Part shown: positions 8,811 to 16,539 of the stretch, one piece after another
Numbering within the stretch: position 1 is the first letter of the stretch
Layout: each line of letters starts with the position of its first letter
Source of the DNA: an uncultured Bacilli bacterium
Lineage (GTDB): Bacteria > Bacillota_I > Bacilli_A > RF39 > UBA660
DNA: 41,359 bases
Direction of reading: 5' to 3'
Assembly: GCA_947626095.1 (NCBI GenBank)
Contig: CANQQV010000014.1
Coordinates: 1 to 41,359 of the forward strand
Made by a program: the position numbers and the translations under genes
Notes under the pieces: model-generated
Database searches by the model: none
Seen by the model: the letters and a program-made list of their open reading frames with translations, nothing else
What the model was told of the DNA's origin: nothing

Positions 8811-9138
8811 TTACTTTGTATTCTTTCTTCATTCCTTTTAAGAAGTTTAGTTTTGCTCTTCTTACAACACCCTTCTTAACTACTACTATTTTATCAATAG
8901 TTGGTGAGTTAACTGGGAAAACTCTTGTTACACCAATACCATAAGATTTTTTACGTACTGAGAAAGTTTCAGAAACGCTTCCACCTTTTTTAGCAACTAC
9001 TAGGCCTTCAAAAGCTTGGATTCTTTCTTTCTTACCTTCTTTTACCCATACGTCTACTCTAACAGTATCGCCAACACGGAATTCAGGAATGTCTTTTCTT
9101 ACATGCTTCTCATTAATTTTATCGACTAAATTAGCCAT
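8797..9138 (-). CDS. rplS: 50S ribosomal protein L19
   Basis: 113 aa, the normal length. The family core is clear: FRVGDTVRVDVWVKEGKKERIQAFEG, then GGSVSETFSVRKKSYGIGVTRVFPVNSP and a basic C-terminus RRAKLNFLKG. L19 lies at the 30S-50S interface. The ATG at 9138 has AAAGGATG upstream. It has its own promoter (9227-9255) and a leader of roughly 80 nt, which contains a GAAAATC/GATTTTC pair; L19 autoregulatory leaders are known in Bacillota, but I cannot match a consensus here. Confidence 0.97.
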   Translation of the reverse strand: MANLVDKINEKHVRKDIPEFRVGDTVRVDVWVKEGKKERIQAFEGLVVAKKGGSVSETFSVRKKSYGIGVTRVFPVNSPTIDKIVVVKKGVVRRAKLNFLKGMKKEYKVKERN

Positions 9139-9226
9139 CTTTAAACATCCTTTCCATAACTATATTTACTTACCGGAAAATCATAAATTAAGGATTCAGC
9201 GGATTTTCTTCCTTGAAGCAATTAAG

Positions 9227-9255
9227 ATTATAGCAAAAAAAAGATAAATATGCAA
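9227..9255 (-). promoter_or_regulatory. rplS promoter, embedded in the upstream gene's terminator
   Basis: On the minus strand TTGCAT (9255-9250), 17 bp, TATAAT (9232-9227). The -35 lies at the edge of the terminator hairpin of the upstream 149-aa gene (9235-9274). Confidence 0.6.
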
Positions 9256-9274
9256 GAATATCTTATATTTATCT
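9235..9274 (-). terminator. Terminator of the rimM-trmD-orf149 run
   Basis: AGATAAATA (9242-9250) pairs with TATTTATCT (9266-9274); the 15-nt loop contains a further AAGA/TCTT pair. Eight T follow on the minus strand (9242-9235). It overlaps the stop of the 149-aa gene. Confidence 0.65.
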
Positions 9275-9718
9275 ACTGCGTCCAACCTTTTTTTCTTCCA
9301 TTTCGGCTAAGTAAATAGCTTTTTGTTTTATTTTTATTTGTTTAACACGCATTTCATTTTCTATTAGTCTTAATTTTTTTAAGAATAATTGTTCTTTTTC
9401 ATAGTTTAAGAATTTTTGGTATCTATTAAGTAAGATTTCTCTTACTAATTCAACTTCGTCTAAGACAATTACAGCATCATCATCCGTCGCATCATCATCA
9501 TTAATAACAGTTAAGGCCATGGCAACTACTTGTTTAAATAGTTTATCAAATTTCATAGATAAAATTTTATCAATCATTGTTGGATCGACAATTTTTACTT
9601 CTTTGACTTTAATATAACTATCACTCTTGGTTTTAGGTTTAAAGACATAACCATCCATATCATGCATTGAAATAATACTTTCATCATGATGTTTTTTATT
9701 AATCAAGTAACTTGCCAT
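9269..9718 (-). CDS. Hypothetical protein between trmD and rplS
   Basis: 149 aa from the ATG at 9718, preceded by AAGGTGA; a GTG at 9727 lies within that ribosome site and is rejected. The N-terminal half is a possible small mixed domain (MASYLINKKHHDESI... YVFKPKTKSDSYIKVKEVKIVDP), followed by an acidic DDDATDDDA loop (about residues 74-82) and a basic, heptad-like helical C-terminus (about 95-149). No membrane segment. Not recognised; B. subtilis has YlqD near rimM but I see no clear similarity. It lies 18 bp after trmD and ends in a terminator, so it belongs to the trmD run. Confidence 0.75.
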   Translation of the reverse strand: MASYLINKKHHDESIISMHDMDGYVFKPKTKSDSYIKVKEVKIVDPTMIDKILSMKFDKLFKQVVAMALTVINDDDATDDDAVIVLDEVELVREILLNRYQKFLNYEKEQLFLKKLRLIENEMRVKQIKIKQKAIYLAEMEEKKVGRSR

Positions 9719-9736
9719 CTTTTTCACCTTCTTTAA

Positions 9737-10402
9737 CTATATTAAATCTGGACGACGTTTTTTAGTTTTTTCTTTACGTTGTTCTTCACGCCAAGCATTT
9801 ATTTTAGCGTGATCACCACTAAGTAAGATATCAGGGACTTTCATGCCCATAAATTCTTGTGGTTTAGTATATGTTGGGTAATCAAGTAGTTGGTCATTAA
9901 ATGATTCGTTAACTAAACTAGTTTCAGTAATAACACCATCTAGTAAGCGAATAATGCTATCACTAATAACCATAGCTGGTAATTCACCACCAGTTAAAAC
10001 ATAATCACCAATACTTATCTCCATATCACAAAGGCTTCTTATTCGTTCATCAAAGCCTTCATAGTGACCACAGATAAGGACTAGATGTTTTTCGTTTTTT
10101 AAGTTAACAGCTATTTCTTGTTTGTATGGTATTCCATCTGGTGTCATTAAAATAACTTTAGCATTAGGATCTTCTTTTTTGATATCCATTAAGGCATCAT
10201 AGATTGGTTCAATACGGAGAACCATTCCACCGCCACCACCATATGGAGTATCATCAACTTGATTATTGGAAAGCTTAGAATACTTTCGAAAATCAATTAA
10301 CTTTATTATAACACTTTCTTTAGTAATTGCTCGCTTAATAATTGATTCATTTAAGAATCCTTCGAACATATTAGGAAATAAAGTTAAGATATCTATTCTC
10401 AT
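9737..10402 (-). CDS. trmD: tRNA (guanine-N1-)-methyltransferase
   Basis: Makes m1G37 in tRNAs with a G at position 36, using S-adenosylmethionine, and so prevents +1 frameshifting. The family motifs are present: MRIDILTLFPNMFEG at the start, PYGGGGGMVLRIEP, LICGHYEGFDERI and ISIGDYVLTGGELPAMV of the SAM-binding trefoil knot. 221 aa is slightly short because the C-terminal tail is brief. The ATG at 10402 has AAAGGA and overlaps the rimM stop by 4 bp (ATGA), as in many bacteria. Confidence 0.97.
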   Translation of the reverse strand: MRIDILTLFPNMFEGFLNESIIKRAITKESVIIKLIDFRKYSKLSNNQVDDTPYGGGGGMVLRIEPIYDALMDIKKEDPNAKVILMTPDGIPYKQEIAVNLKNEKHLVLICGHYEGFDERIRSLCDMEISIGDYVLTGGELPAMVISDSIIRLLDGVITETSLVNESFNDQLLDYPTYTKPQEFMGMKVPDILLSGDHAKINAWREEQRKEKTKKRRPDLI

Positions 10403-10890
10403 AATATCAGTCCTTTAGCATTTTCTACTTCGATAATTTGCTCAGTTTTACGAACTTTTTTAATGAAATTTGGGTTGTTAGGAATATAAAAGTTCTTAGT
10501 ACTTGTAATTGATAAAAGTACGTTACTACCATTATACACAATATCTGCTACTTTACCAAGTTTTTCGCCATTTTCAATAATCGTATAACCTATTAATTCT
10601 TCTAAGATATATTCATCATCACTTAGTTTAAGATCATCTTTATTTATATAAACATTCATTTTTAAATATTTAAGAACTTGGTTAATATTATCATAGCCAA
10701 CGAATGTTACCATATCAAAATCTTTATGAATACGATAACTGTTTATAACTTCAGGAACATGGCCTTCACCAATATATAAAGTAAAGCCTTTTTTAAAGAT
10801 TTTATCTTTCATAAGAAAATTACTTTTGATACGAAGTTCACCTTTAATACCATGAGTATTAACTATTTTACCAATTAATATATATTCCAT
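10399..10890 (-). CDS. rimM: 16S rRNA processing protein RimM
   Basis: Assists maturation of the 30S head by binding S19. 163 aa with the N-terminal GKIVNTHGIKGELRIKS signature and a C-terminal PRC-barrel-like part (LIGYTIIENGEKLGKVADIVYNGSNVLL, YIPNNPNFIKKV). The ATG at 10890 has AGAGGTATG upstream. It overlaps trmD by 4 bp. Confidence 0.96.
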   Translation of the reverse strand: MEYILIGKIVNTHGIKGELRIKSNFLMKDKIFKKGFTLYIGEGHVPEVINSYRIHKDFDMVTFVGYDNINQVLKYLKMNVYINKDDLKLSDDEYILEELIGYTIIENGEKLGKVADIVYNGSNVLLSITSTKNFYIPNNPNFIKKVRKTEQIIEVENAKGLIL

Positions 10891-10899
10891 ATCATACCT

Positions 10900-11628
10900 C
10901 TATTTATTTAAACTATATAAGATAATACTTGTAGCAACACCAACATTTAAACTTTCACATTCACTATTCATTGGGATATATAAGTATTCATCACATAAGT
11001 TTAAGATTTCATCTTTAACTCCTGCCCCTTCATTGCCCATTACTAAGGCATATTTAGAAGAAGGCTTTATTGTACTAATATCTTTACCACCATCAACTTT
11101 AGTACCATATATTGAATAGTTATTAGCTTTTAAATGGTTAATAACATTAACGATATCATCTCTTAGAATATTTATTTTAAAAAGCATACCTTCACTAGCA
11201 CGAATAACTTTATCATTATATAAATCAACAGTATTGTTAGAAAGAATTATCGTATCAATATTAAAGGCAACACTACTACGAATTATGGTACCTAAATTAC
11301 CTGGATCTTGAATATCATCTAAGATTAAAACTTTATCGCCAATTTCTTTGGTCTTTAGTTTATAACAAATACCCATTATTTTTTGGGGATTTAAAGTATT
11401 ACTTAGTTTTTTGATTACATCATAAGTTACATAAGTAGTTGGAACGTTAAGATTAAGGTTATAATCTTCACACATGATAACTTCTTTTAAAACGTTAGAA
11501 GCATAAGCTTCTTTAACTAAATGTTCACCTTCAACGATAAATAAATTATCAAGATCGCGATATTTCTTTTGTAATAATTTACTATAGTTTTTTATTTTTT
11601 TATTATCTAAGGAACTGATTATTTCCAT
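10900..11628 (-). CDS. TrmH/SpoU-family rRNA/tRNA 2'-O-methyltransferase (YsgA-like)
   Basis: The N-terminal substrate-binding part has FIVEGEHLVKEAY; the SPOUT knot domain carries all three motifs: LDDIQDPGNLGTIIRSS, ALVMGNEGAGV and IPMNSECESLNVGVATSIILY. Members 2'-O-methylate rRNA or tRNA with SAM; the target here cannot be told from sequence. I prefer the ATG at 11628 (242 aa) to a TTG at 11637, because the TTG falls inside the last codons of the upstream gene, while GAGAG lies at reasonable distance from the ATG. It follows the YgjP-like gene directly and precedes rimM by 9 bp. Confidence 0.93.
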   Translation of the reverse strand: MEIISSLDNKKIKNYSKLLQKKYRDLDNLFIVEGEHLVKEAYASNVLKEVIMCEDYNLNLNVPTTYVTYDVIKKLSNTLNPQKIMGICYKLKTKEIGDKVLILDDIQDPGNLGTIIRSSVAFNIDTIILSNNTVDLYNDKVIRASEGMLFKINILRDDIVNVINHLKANNYSIYGTKVDGGKDISTIKPSSKYALVMGNEGAGVKDEILNLCDEYLYIPMNSECESLNVGVATSIILYSLNK

Positions 11629-11629
11629 A

Positions 11630-12265
11630 TTATTCAACTCTCAATCTTTTTCTTGCTAGTTTGTAGTAAGGATAGCGTTTTTCAACTTCGCGCCAAAAAC
11701 GTTGGCTATGATTGGCTTCATAGAAATGACATAATTCATGGATGATAACATAATCAATTAAAGTGATATCTTTTTTGATTAATTCACTATTTAAGGTTAT
11801 GATTCTTTTAGTAACGTTATTAACGCCCCATCTAGTTTTCATTTTTCTAATTCTGAGACTAAATGGTGGAATGTCAGTAAAATTATTTAAAATGAGATTA
11901 ATACGTTCTTTAAAGATTCTTTCACATTCATTTTTTAGCCATTTATTTAATTCTTTTTCATTTTTAACATAGATCATATTATCTTCGATTGTAAGATGCT
12001 TAATATTTTCATCATAAACAATGACATATGATTCACCAAGATAGTTAAAACCTTTATTATTATCAGCGTGTTGTAAAAATTTTTCATACATTTTAAGAAG
12101 TGATTTTTCATTTTGTTTAATTAATCTTAAGACTTCCTTTTTACTTACTAAGTGGTGACAAGTAACATACAAAGTATTATCGTCTTTAAAGCGAAAATAA
12201 ATATTTTTATTATTCTTTTTTTCAATTTCTAAATTGACAAGATAATTTCCAAGCTCTACTTCCAT
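11630..12265 (-). CDS. YgjP-like zinc metallopeptidase domain protein
   Basis: The C-terminal region has TRWGVNNVTKRIITLNSELIKKDITLIDYVIIHELCHFYEANHSQRFW broken here into its key parts: RWG motif, HELCH zinc-binding helix (HExxH) and a downstream H in NHSQRFW as third ligand. Confidence 0.
   Translation of the reverse strand: MEVELGNYLVNLEIEKKNNKNIYFRFKDDNTLYVTCHHLVSKKEVLRLIKQNEKSLLKMYEKFLQHADNNKGFNYLGESYVIVYDENIKHLTIEDNMIYVKNEKELNKWLKNECERIFKERINLILNNFTDIPPFSLRIRKMKTRWGVNNVTKRIITLNSELIKKDITLIDYVIIHELCHFYEANHSQRFWREVEKRYPYYKLARKRLRVE
11630..12265 (-). CDS. YgjP-like (DUF45) zinc-dependent metal hydrolase
   Basis: 211 aa from the ATG at 12265 (GGTGA five bases upstream; a TTG at 12277 is rejected). 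The C-terminal part has the KTRWG motif, the zinc-binding HELCH helix (HExxH) and a downstream His in NHSQRFW that can be the third ligand, as in the YgjP/WLM metallopeptidase group. No signal peptide, so it should act in the cytoplasm. Substrates of this family are not firmly known. It is directly followed by the SpoU-type methyltransferase, one base after its stop, so the two are probably co-transcribed. The ELCHFYEANHSQ pattern makes the family call firm and the function uncertain. Confidence 0.9.
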   Translation of the reverse strand: MEVELGNYLVNLEIEKKNNKNIYFRFKDDNTLYVTCHHLVSKKEVLRLIKQNEKSLLKMYEKFLQHADNNKGFNYLGESYVIVYDENIKHLTIEDNMIYVKNEKELNKWLKNECERIFKERINLILNNFTDIPPFSLRIRKMKTRWGVNNVTKRIITLNSELIKKDITLIDYVIIHELCHFYEANHSQRFWREVEKRYPYYKLARKRLRVE

Positions 12266-12292
12266 ATGAATCACCAATAATATTGTATCATA

Positions 12293-13339
12293 TTAATTAA
12301 CTAATTCTAATCTAATTAAATAGTTATCATAGTCAATTTGGTGTTCTCGGCTTAGAATGGCAAATACTTCATTAATTATACTAATCATTTCATTTGGATC
12401 AGTTGTTAAACGTCCTTTAGTATATAATGTTTCTAGCTCATCATTTATTTGATGATATATTTGATAGTAGTATGTATATAAATTTTCTAATAAGATAGCG
12501 TACATCATTTTACTATAAGGATGATTTATGAGAAGTAGATCAATCGTTTTTAAGAGCTTATTGTGAAAAGTTAGAAGATCAGAATTTATTTGGTCAAGAG
12601 AATAATAAACGTTTTTAGTGTAATATCTAGATGGTGTAATTTCATCAAGATGGAGATGTAAAATATTTATTAATTCTCTAATAATAGATGATTGTTCAGT
12701 AACTGGAGCTGTAATAGCTTTTAAATATAAACCAATAAAATCAAGATTAGGTAGTTTAATTAAGTATTTAGTTTGATAATACGATGGATTACTAAAGATT
12801 TCATATACTTTAGAAGTACCAAGATATGAACAACCATATAAGTAATTAAAAGCTAAACGAATTTTTTCTAATAAATTGTAATAGTAATATTCACTAGTAG
12901 ATAAATCATTTTTAAAATTATAATATAATTCTTTAATATCTTCTAAAATATTAGATGGTATTTTTCTTTTAGGATTAGATGGAGGATTTAGATTCTCCAG
13001 GTAATTTTTTAGAATGGCTACAGTATCTTCTTCATCTTTAATTACTAAGCCAGTATTAAGAATTGATTCAAGAAAAGTATTATTACTTTCTTTTTTAATT
13101 TTAGCAATATCATAAACATCATTAATAGAATAGATATGGCAATCGACTCTAATATCACCAAGTAAAAAACCTTTTTTATAATTATTGCTTTGTTTACTAA
13201 TAACAACGACATCAATATCACTATTGGGACGAGCATTACCATTTACTCTACTACCATGAAATATAATAGCTAAAACATTCTTATCTTCTTGATAATGGGT
13301 TATAGTTAAGAATTTAGCTATTAACTCTTGTAAGGACAT
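12293..13339 (-). CDS. Nucleotidyltransferase-domain protein (Pol beta superfamily)
   Basis: 348 aa. The N-terminal domain has FHGSRVNGNARPNSDIDVVV, the GS...DxD pattern that binds NTP and two metal ions, with a further acidic strand in GDIRVDCHIY. The remaining ~230 residues are helical and Tyr/Leu-rich (e.g. YYYNLLEKIRLAFNYLYG), as in substrate-binding regions of aminoglycoside-type or MNT-type transferases. The substrate cannot be told. The ATG at 13339 abuts the stop of the upstream gene, with GGAG nine bases before it, so the two are coupled. Confidence 0.82.
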   Translation of the reverse strand: MSLQELIAKFLTITHYQEDKNVLAIIFHGSRVNGNARPNSDIDVVVISKQSNNYKKGFLLGDIRVDCHIYSINDVYDIAKIKKESNNTFLESILNTGLVIKDEEDTVAILKNYLENLNPPSNPKRKIPSNILEDIKELYYNFKNDLSTSEYYYYNLLEKIRLAFNYLYGCSYLGTSKVYEIFSNPSYYQTKYLIKLPNLDFIGLYLKAITAPVTEQSSIIRELINILHLHLDEITPSRYYTKNVYYSLDQINSDLLTFHNKLLKTIDLLLINHPYSKMMYAILLENLYTYYYQIYHQINDELETLYTKGRLTTDPNEMISIINEVFAILSREHQIDYDNYLIRLELVN

Positions 13340-13891
13340 TTATTTTTTCTCCAAAGTTAAACTGTATGAATCTTCATAAGAATTCTTTAAAACAACAACT
13401 TCTTTATTATCAAGTTCATCGTAACGAATAGGATTAGCGATTTCTTCAACTGTCTCTAAAGTAAAACCTTCAGGGATTTGATATGTTACCCCACTTTCAC
13501 TAGGGACTCTGATTGGTTCATACATCTCATAAATATCTTCATGACCGTCATTCCAAACAACTTTGTTGTAATTAACAGCGTTCATATGAGGAAATGTTTC
13601 AACGTGAGCTTTATCATAAATAAAGGAATCATTAATTCTAACGTAGTCAATATCCATATCTTCTAATGCTCTTCTTAGAGTTTCACCATCAAAATCACTA
13701 ATTTGATAAGTGCCAGTTATTTTAGATAAATCAACATAGTTTTCCTCAGTTAAAAAATCTTCTAAATAACCTTTAACTCTTGTAACTTCATGATTACGAT
13801 GCATATGATAACCACCAATTCCTGTACCAATAATAGCAGCAATTAAAGCACCAGCTATTATTTTTTTATTAATTTTAAAATTCTTAACCAT
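13340..13891 (-). CDS. Small membrane-anchored or secreted hypothetical protein
   Basis: 183 aa; MVKNFKINKK then a hydrophobic segment (about residues 11-28) rich in Ala, Ile and Gly, followed by an acidic extracytoplasmic domain without Cys. I recognise no family. The ATG at 13891 has GGTGG upstream. It lies directly before the nucleotidyltransferase gene and faces the GH3 gene divergently; the spacer is 113 bp. Function unknown. Confidence 0.75.
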   Translation of the reverse strand: MVKNFKINKKIIAGALIAAIIGTGIGGYHMHRNHEVTRVKGYLEDFLTEENYVDLSKITGTYQISDFDGETLRRALEDMDIDYVRINDSFIYDKAHVETFPHMNAVNYNKVVWNDGHEDIYEMYEPIRVPSESGVTYQIPEGFTLETVEEIANPIRYDELDNKEVVVLKNSYEDSYSLTLEKK

Positions 13892-14004
13892 AAAACCACC
13901 ACTAAAGTGAACTTATTATACAAAAAAAATAGCATTCCTGCAATTTTAACGCTTATAAAAAAATAATATATGTTAAAATTATTAATAAAGAAGGTTTTTG
14001 ACTA

Positions 14005-15177
14005 ATGAAAAAATTTATTACTTTTTACCTGTTTACTTCTTTAATTATTATTCTATTAATACCTTTAGTAATGATTAATGATTATATTCAAAAAATAAAT
14101 ACTAATAAGATACCTGAGATTAAAGAAGAAATAAAAGAACCTGAAGTTATTGTGCCTAAAGAATTATTTAGTGATTATTATAAAGAAGCAGAAGAAATCA
14201 TGAGTAATTTAACGATTGAAGAAAAACTGGCGCAAATGTTTATTGTACCCTATTCTTCTTTTAAAGAAGAAGATAATTATATGACAGTTGGTGGTTTTAT
14301 CTTGTCTAGTAGTGATATAAAAAATATAAGTAAAGAGCAATTAATAGCAAAACTATCTGAACGACAAGATAAAGCAAAAATAAAATATATTATGACAGTT
14401 GATGAAGAAGGTGGAACAGTAACACGTTTGAGCTATAATTCTAATTTAATTAATGAGAAGATATTATCACCACGTACTTATTATAATGAAGGTGGAATTG
14501 ATAAAATATTAGAAGTTGAAGAAATGAAAGATAAGATATTATTAGAACTAGGCTTTAATTTAAATTTAGCTCCAGTTGCTGATATAGCAACAAATCCTAA
14601 TGATTTTATGTATGATAGATCAATAGGTTTAAATCCAGCAGACACTGGTAATTATGTTGTTGCCGTAACAAAGAAAGCTCAAGAATTAAACTTTTCTACT
14701 TGTTTAAAACATTTTCCTGGTTATGGAGCAAATGGTGATTCACATCGCAAGCAAACGGTAGATGAACGTAAATTAGAAGAATTAGAAAATAATGATTTAA
14801 TACCTTTTAAAATGGGAATTGAAGTAGGTACACCAGGAATTTTAGTATCACATAATTTAATAGTTAATATTGATAGTGAATATCCAGCTTCTCTATCTAA
14901 GAAAGTAATTGATATCCTAAAAAACGAATTAAACTATTCAGGATTAGTTATAAGTGATGATTTAACAATGGATGCTGTAAGTGATTATAATACTAATAAT
15001 GAGTTATCACCTTTAGCTATTAATGCTGGTAATGATTTATTAATAACTGCTAAATATAAAACACATTATAATAGTGCATTAGAAGCTGTAAGAAATGGCA
15101 AGATAGATGAAAAAAGAATTGATGAAGCAGTTAGAAAAATAATCGCATGGAAATTAGCTTATAATATAATAAAATAA
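14005..15177 (+). CDS. Membrane-anchored glycoside hydrolase family 3 (beta-N-acetylhexosaminidase, NagZ-like)
   Basis: 390 aa with an N-terminal membrane segment (about residues 7-26) and a GH3 TIM-barrel. LKHFPGYGANGDSH matches the NagZ family KHFPGxG...DSH motif, where D245 and H247 would be the acid/base dyad; VISDDLTMDAV supplies nucleophile D318. Family members release N-acetylglucosamine from peptidoglycan fragments; the anchor suggests action outside the membrane as in Bacillus NagZ. The second GH3 (C-terminal) domain is absent, as in NagZ. The ATG has GAAGG upstream. It is monocistronic and shares a bidirectional terminator with the convergent O-antigen-ligase-like gene. Confidence 0.92.
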   Translation: MKKFITFYLFTSLIIILLIPLVMINDYIQKINTNKIPEIKEEIKEPEVIVPKELFSDYYKEAEEIMSNLTIEEKLAQMFIVPYSSFKEEDNYMTVGGFILSSSDIKNISKEQLIAKLSERQDKAKIKYIMTVDEEGGTVTRLSYNSNLINEKILSPRTYYNEGGIDKILEVEEMKDKILLELGFNLNLAPVADIATNPNDFMYDRSIGLNPADTGNYVVAVTKKAQELNFSTCLKHFPGYGANGDSHRKQTVDERKLEELENNDLIPFKMGIEVGTPGILVSHNLIVNIDSEYPASLSKKVIDILKNELNYSGLVISDDLTMDAVSDYNTNNELSPLAINAGNDLLITAKYKTHYNSALEAVRNGKIDEKRIDEAVRKIIAWKLAYNIIK

Positions 15178-15204
15178 GAATTCATTATGAATTCTTATTT
15201 TTTT
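15172..15204. terminator. Bidirectional terminator between GH3 and O-antigen-ligase-like genes
   Basis: Perfect 10-bp stem ATAAGAATTC (15174-15183) with GAATTCTTAT (15189-15198), 5-nt loop ATTAT. T run on the plus side (15198-15204) and A run on the minus side. It holds both stop codons or their edges. Confidence 0.85.
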
Positions 15205-16495
15205 CTTTATCTTGGGAAACTAATAAGCCAGTAATCATGAAAAATAAAGGGGCGTTTAAAGTTATTCGAACGTTAAAGAAGGCTTGAACTAAATAACCAC
15301 AGAAGGCAAAAAAGAAAGAATTTCTTAAATGGTTTTCTTTGCGATCTTTGATAATACTCTTACTCGATTGAATAAAGACAGAAATAATTAAGACTAAATA
15401 AACAACGATTAAGAAAATACCACCGGTAGCAAAAATATTTAAATATTCATTATGGGCCTTATTAATAATATTATCTTCTAGAGGTGAATCGTAAATAAAG
15501 GTTCCTGATTCAAAACCTAGGTAAGTAAAATTATCAATACCAATACCAAACCAAAAATATTTAGGAATATATTTAATCGTTTGTTTCCAGATATATATTC
15601 GGCCAGTTCCAAAGGAATCTTCTACTTTGCCACTCATAACCCCTACTATTTCATTTTTTAATTGTTTAGTATCTTTATCCAAAGAACTATTAGTAATTTT
15701 AGTTAAAGCAAATGACTCAATAAAAATAGTAAGAATAATTAATAATAGTTTGAAAGCAAATACTTTAAATGAATGTTTTTTCTTTTTAATTAAATAATAT
15801 ATTATTGATAAAAATAACATCATAATAAGAGCTACCAAAGCACTCATTGTTCCACAACTTAATAAACCGATGATCAAGAAAGATAAAAGTAAATAATATT
15901 TGATAGAAAATTTATCTTTTTGACTAAAGAAATAAGTTGGTAACCATAAACCGATGATTAAGGTTGTATATGTACCAAAAAAATTAGAATTGTAGAAGAA
16001 ACCTGAAGAATATTTACCAGGATTGACGATAGGAAATTTAAAGATAAAATATAAACCAGATACCTGTAGTAAACCATAAAGGACTTGGATTAGACACTCA
16101 CAAGTTAATAATGATATTATTAAATGCTTGTTTTTAGCTTCTTGTAAGGTAGATGAAAGTAAAAATATAATATAGTAAACATAGATAACTAGTAAACCTT
16201 CTCGACCACTATAATATCCATATAAAGCAGCTTCTTGGTTGAAAGCGTGAAGATAGGATAAATAGCAAAAGAAGTAAATTAAAATAACTAATAAATCCCA
16301 AAATCTTATAGTTTTATTTTTAATTACATAATATAAATATAGAATTAAGCCTACTCCACCTAAAATGGTTATGGAAAAAGAAATATAATCACCATTAGTT
16401 AATTCATAAACATAAATAATACTATTTATAAATAAGGTCATTATAAAAGCTACTAGATAAATTGTTGTAATGTTTTCATAGGTTATTTTTTTCAT
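15185..16495 (-). CDS. O-antigen-ligase/Wzy-like polytopic membrane protein
   Basis: 436 aa with about eleven or twelve hydrophobic segments. The large outer loop between membrane segments carries SFGTGRIYIWKQTIKYI, FWFGIGIDNF and NKAHNEYLNIFATGGI; the HNEYL...G motif is the hallmark of the WaaL/Wzy_C family, which ligates or polymerises lipid-linked glycans. In a Gram-positive cell a role in polymerising or attaching a surface polysaccharide or teichoic-type polymer is the likely reading; the substrate is not visible and no glycosyltransferase cluster is present here. The ATG at 16495 has GGGGGAT upstream. Confidence 0.9.
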   Translation of the reverse strand: MKKITYENITTIYLVAFIMTLFINSIIYVYELTNGDYISFSITILGGVGLILYLYYVIKNKTIRFWDLLVILIYFFCYLSYLHAFNQEAALYGYYSGREGLLVIYVYYIIFLLSSTLQEAKNKHLIISLLTCECLIQVLYGLLQVSGLYFIFKFPIVNPGKYSSGFFYNSNFFGTYTTLIIGLWLPTYFFSQKDKFSIKYYLLLSFLIIGLLSCGTMSALVALIMMLFLSIIYYLIKKKKHSFKVFAFKLLLIILTIFIESFALTKITNSSLDKDTKQLKNEIVGVMSGKVEDSFGTGRIYIWKQTIKYIPKYFWFGIGIDNFTYLGFESGTFIYDSPLEDNIINKAHNEYLNIFATGGIFLIVVYLVLIISVFIQSSKSIIKDRKENHLRNSFFFAFCGYLVQAFFNVRITLNAPLFFMITGLLVSQDKEKNKNS

Positions 16496-16512
16496 GATTA
16501 TCCCCCATTTAG

Positions 16513-16539
16513 AAAAAAGCTCTTTTATAGAGCTTTTTT
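16513..16539 (-). terminator. Terminator of the 434-aa NPETSD protein
   Basis: 11-bp stem AAAAAAGCTCT (16513-16523) with AGAGCTTTTTT (16529-16539), loop TTTAT; T run on the minus strand within the left arm. Almost identical to the terminator at 17956-17980, so the gene duplication included it. Confidence 0.85.

Noticed and set aside
11630-12265. First draft entries in the feature list with confidence 0 (this gene and 40913-41359)
   Set aside because: Each is superseded by the entry that follows it for the same coordinates; ignore the zero-confidence versions.
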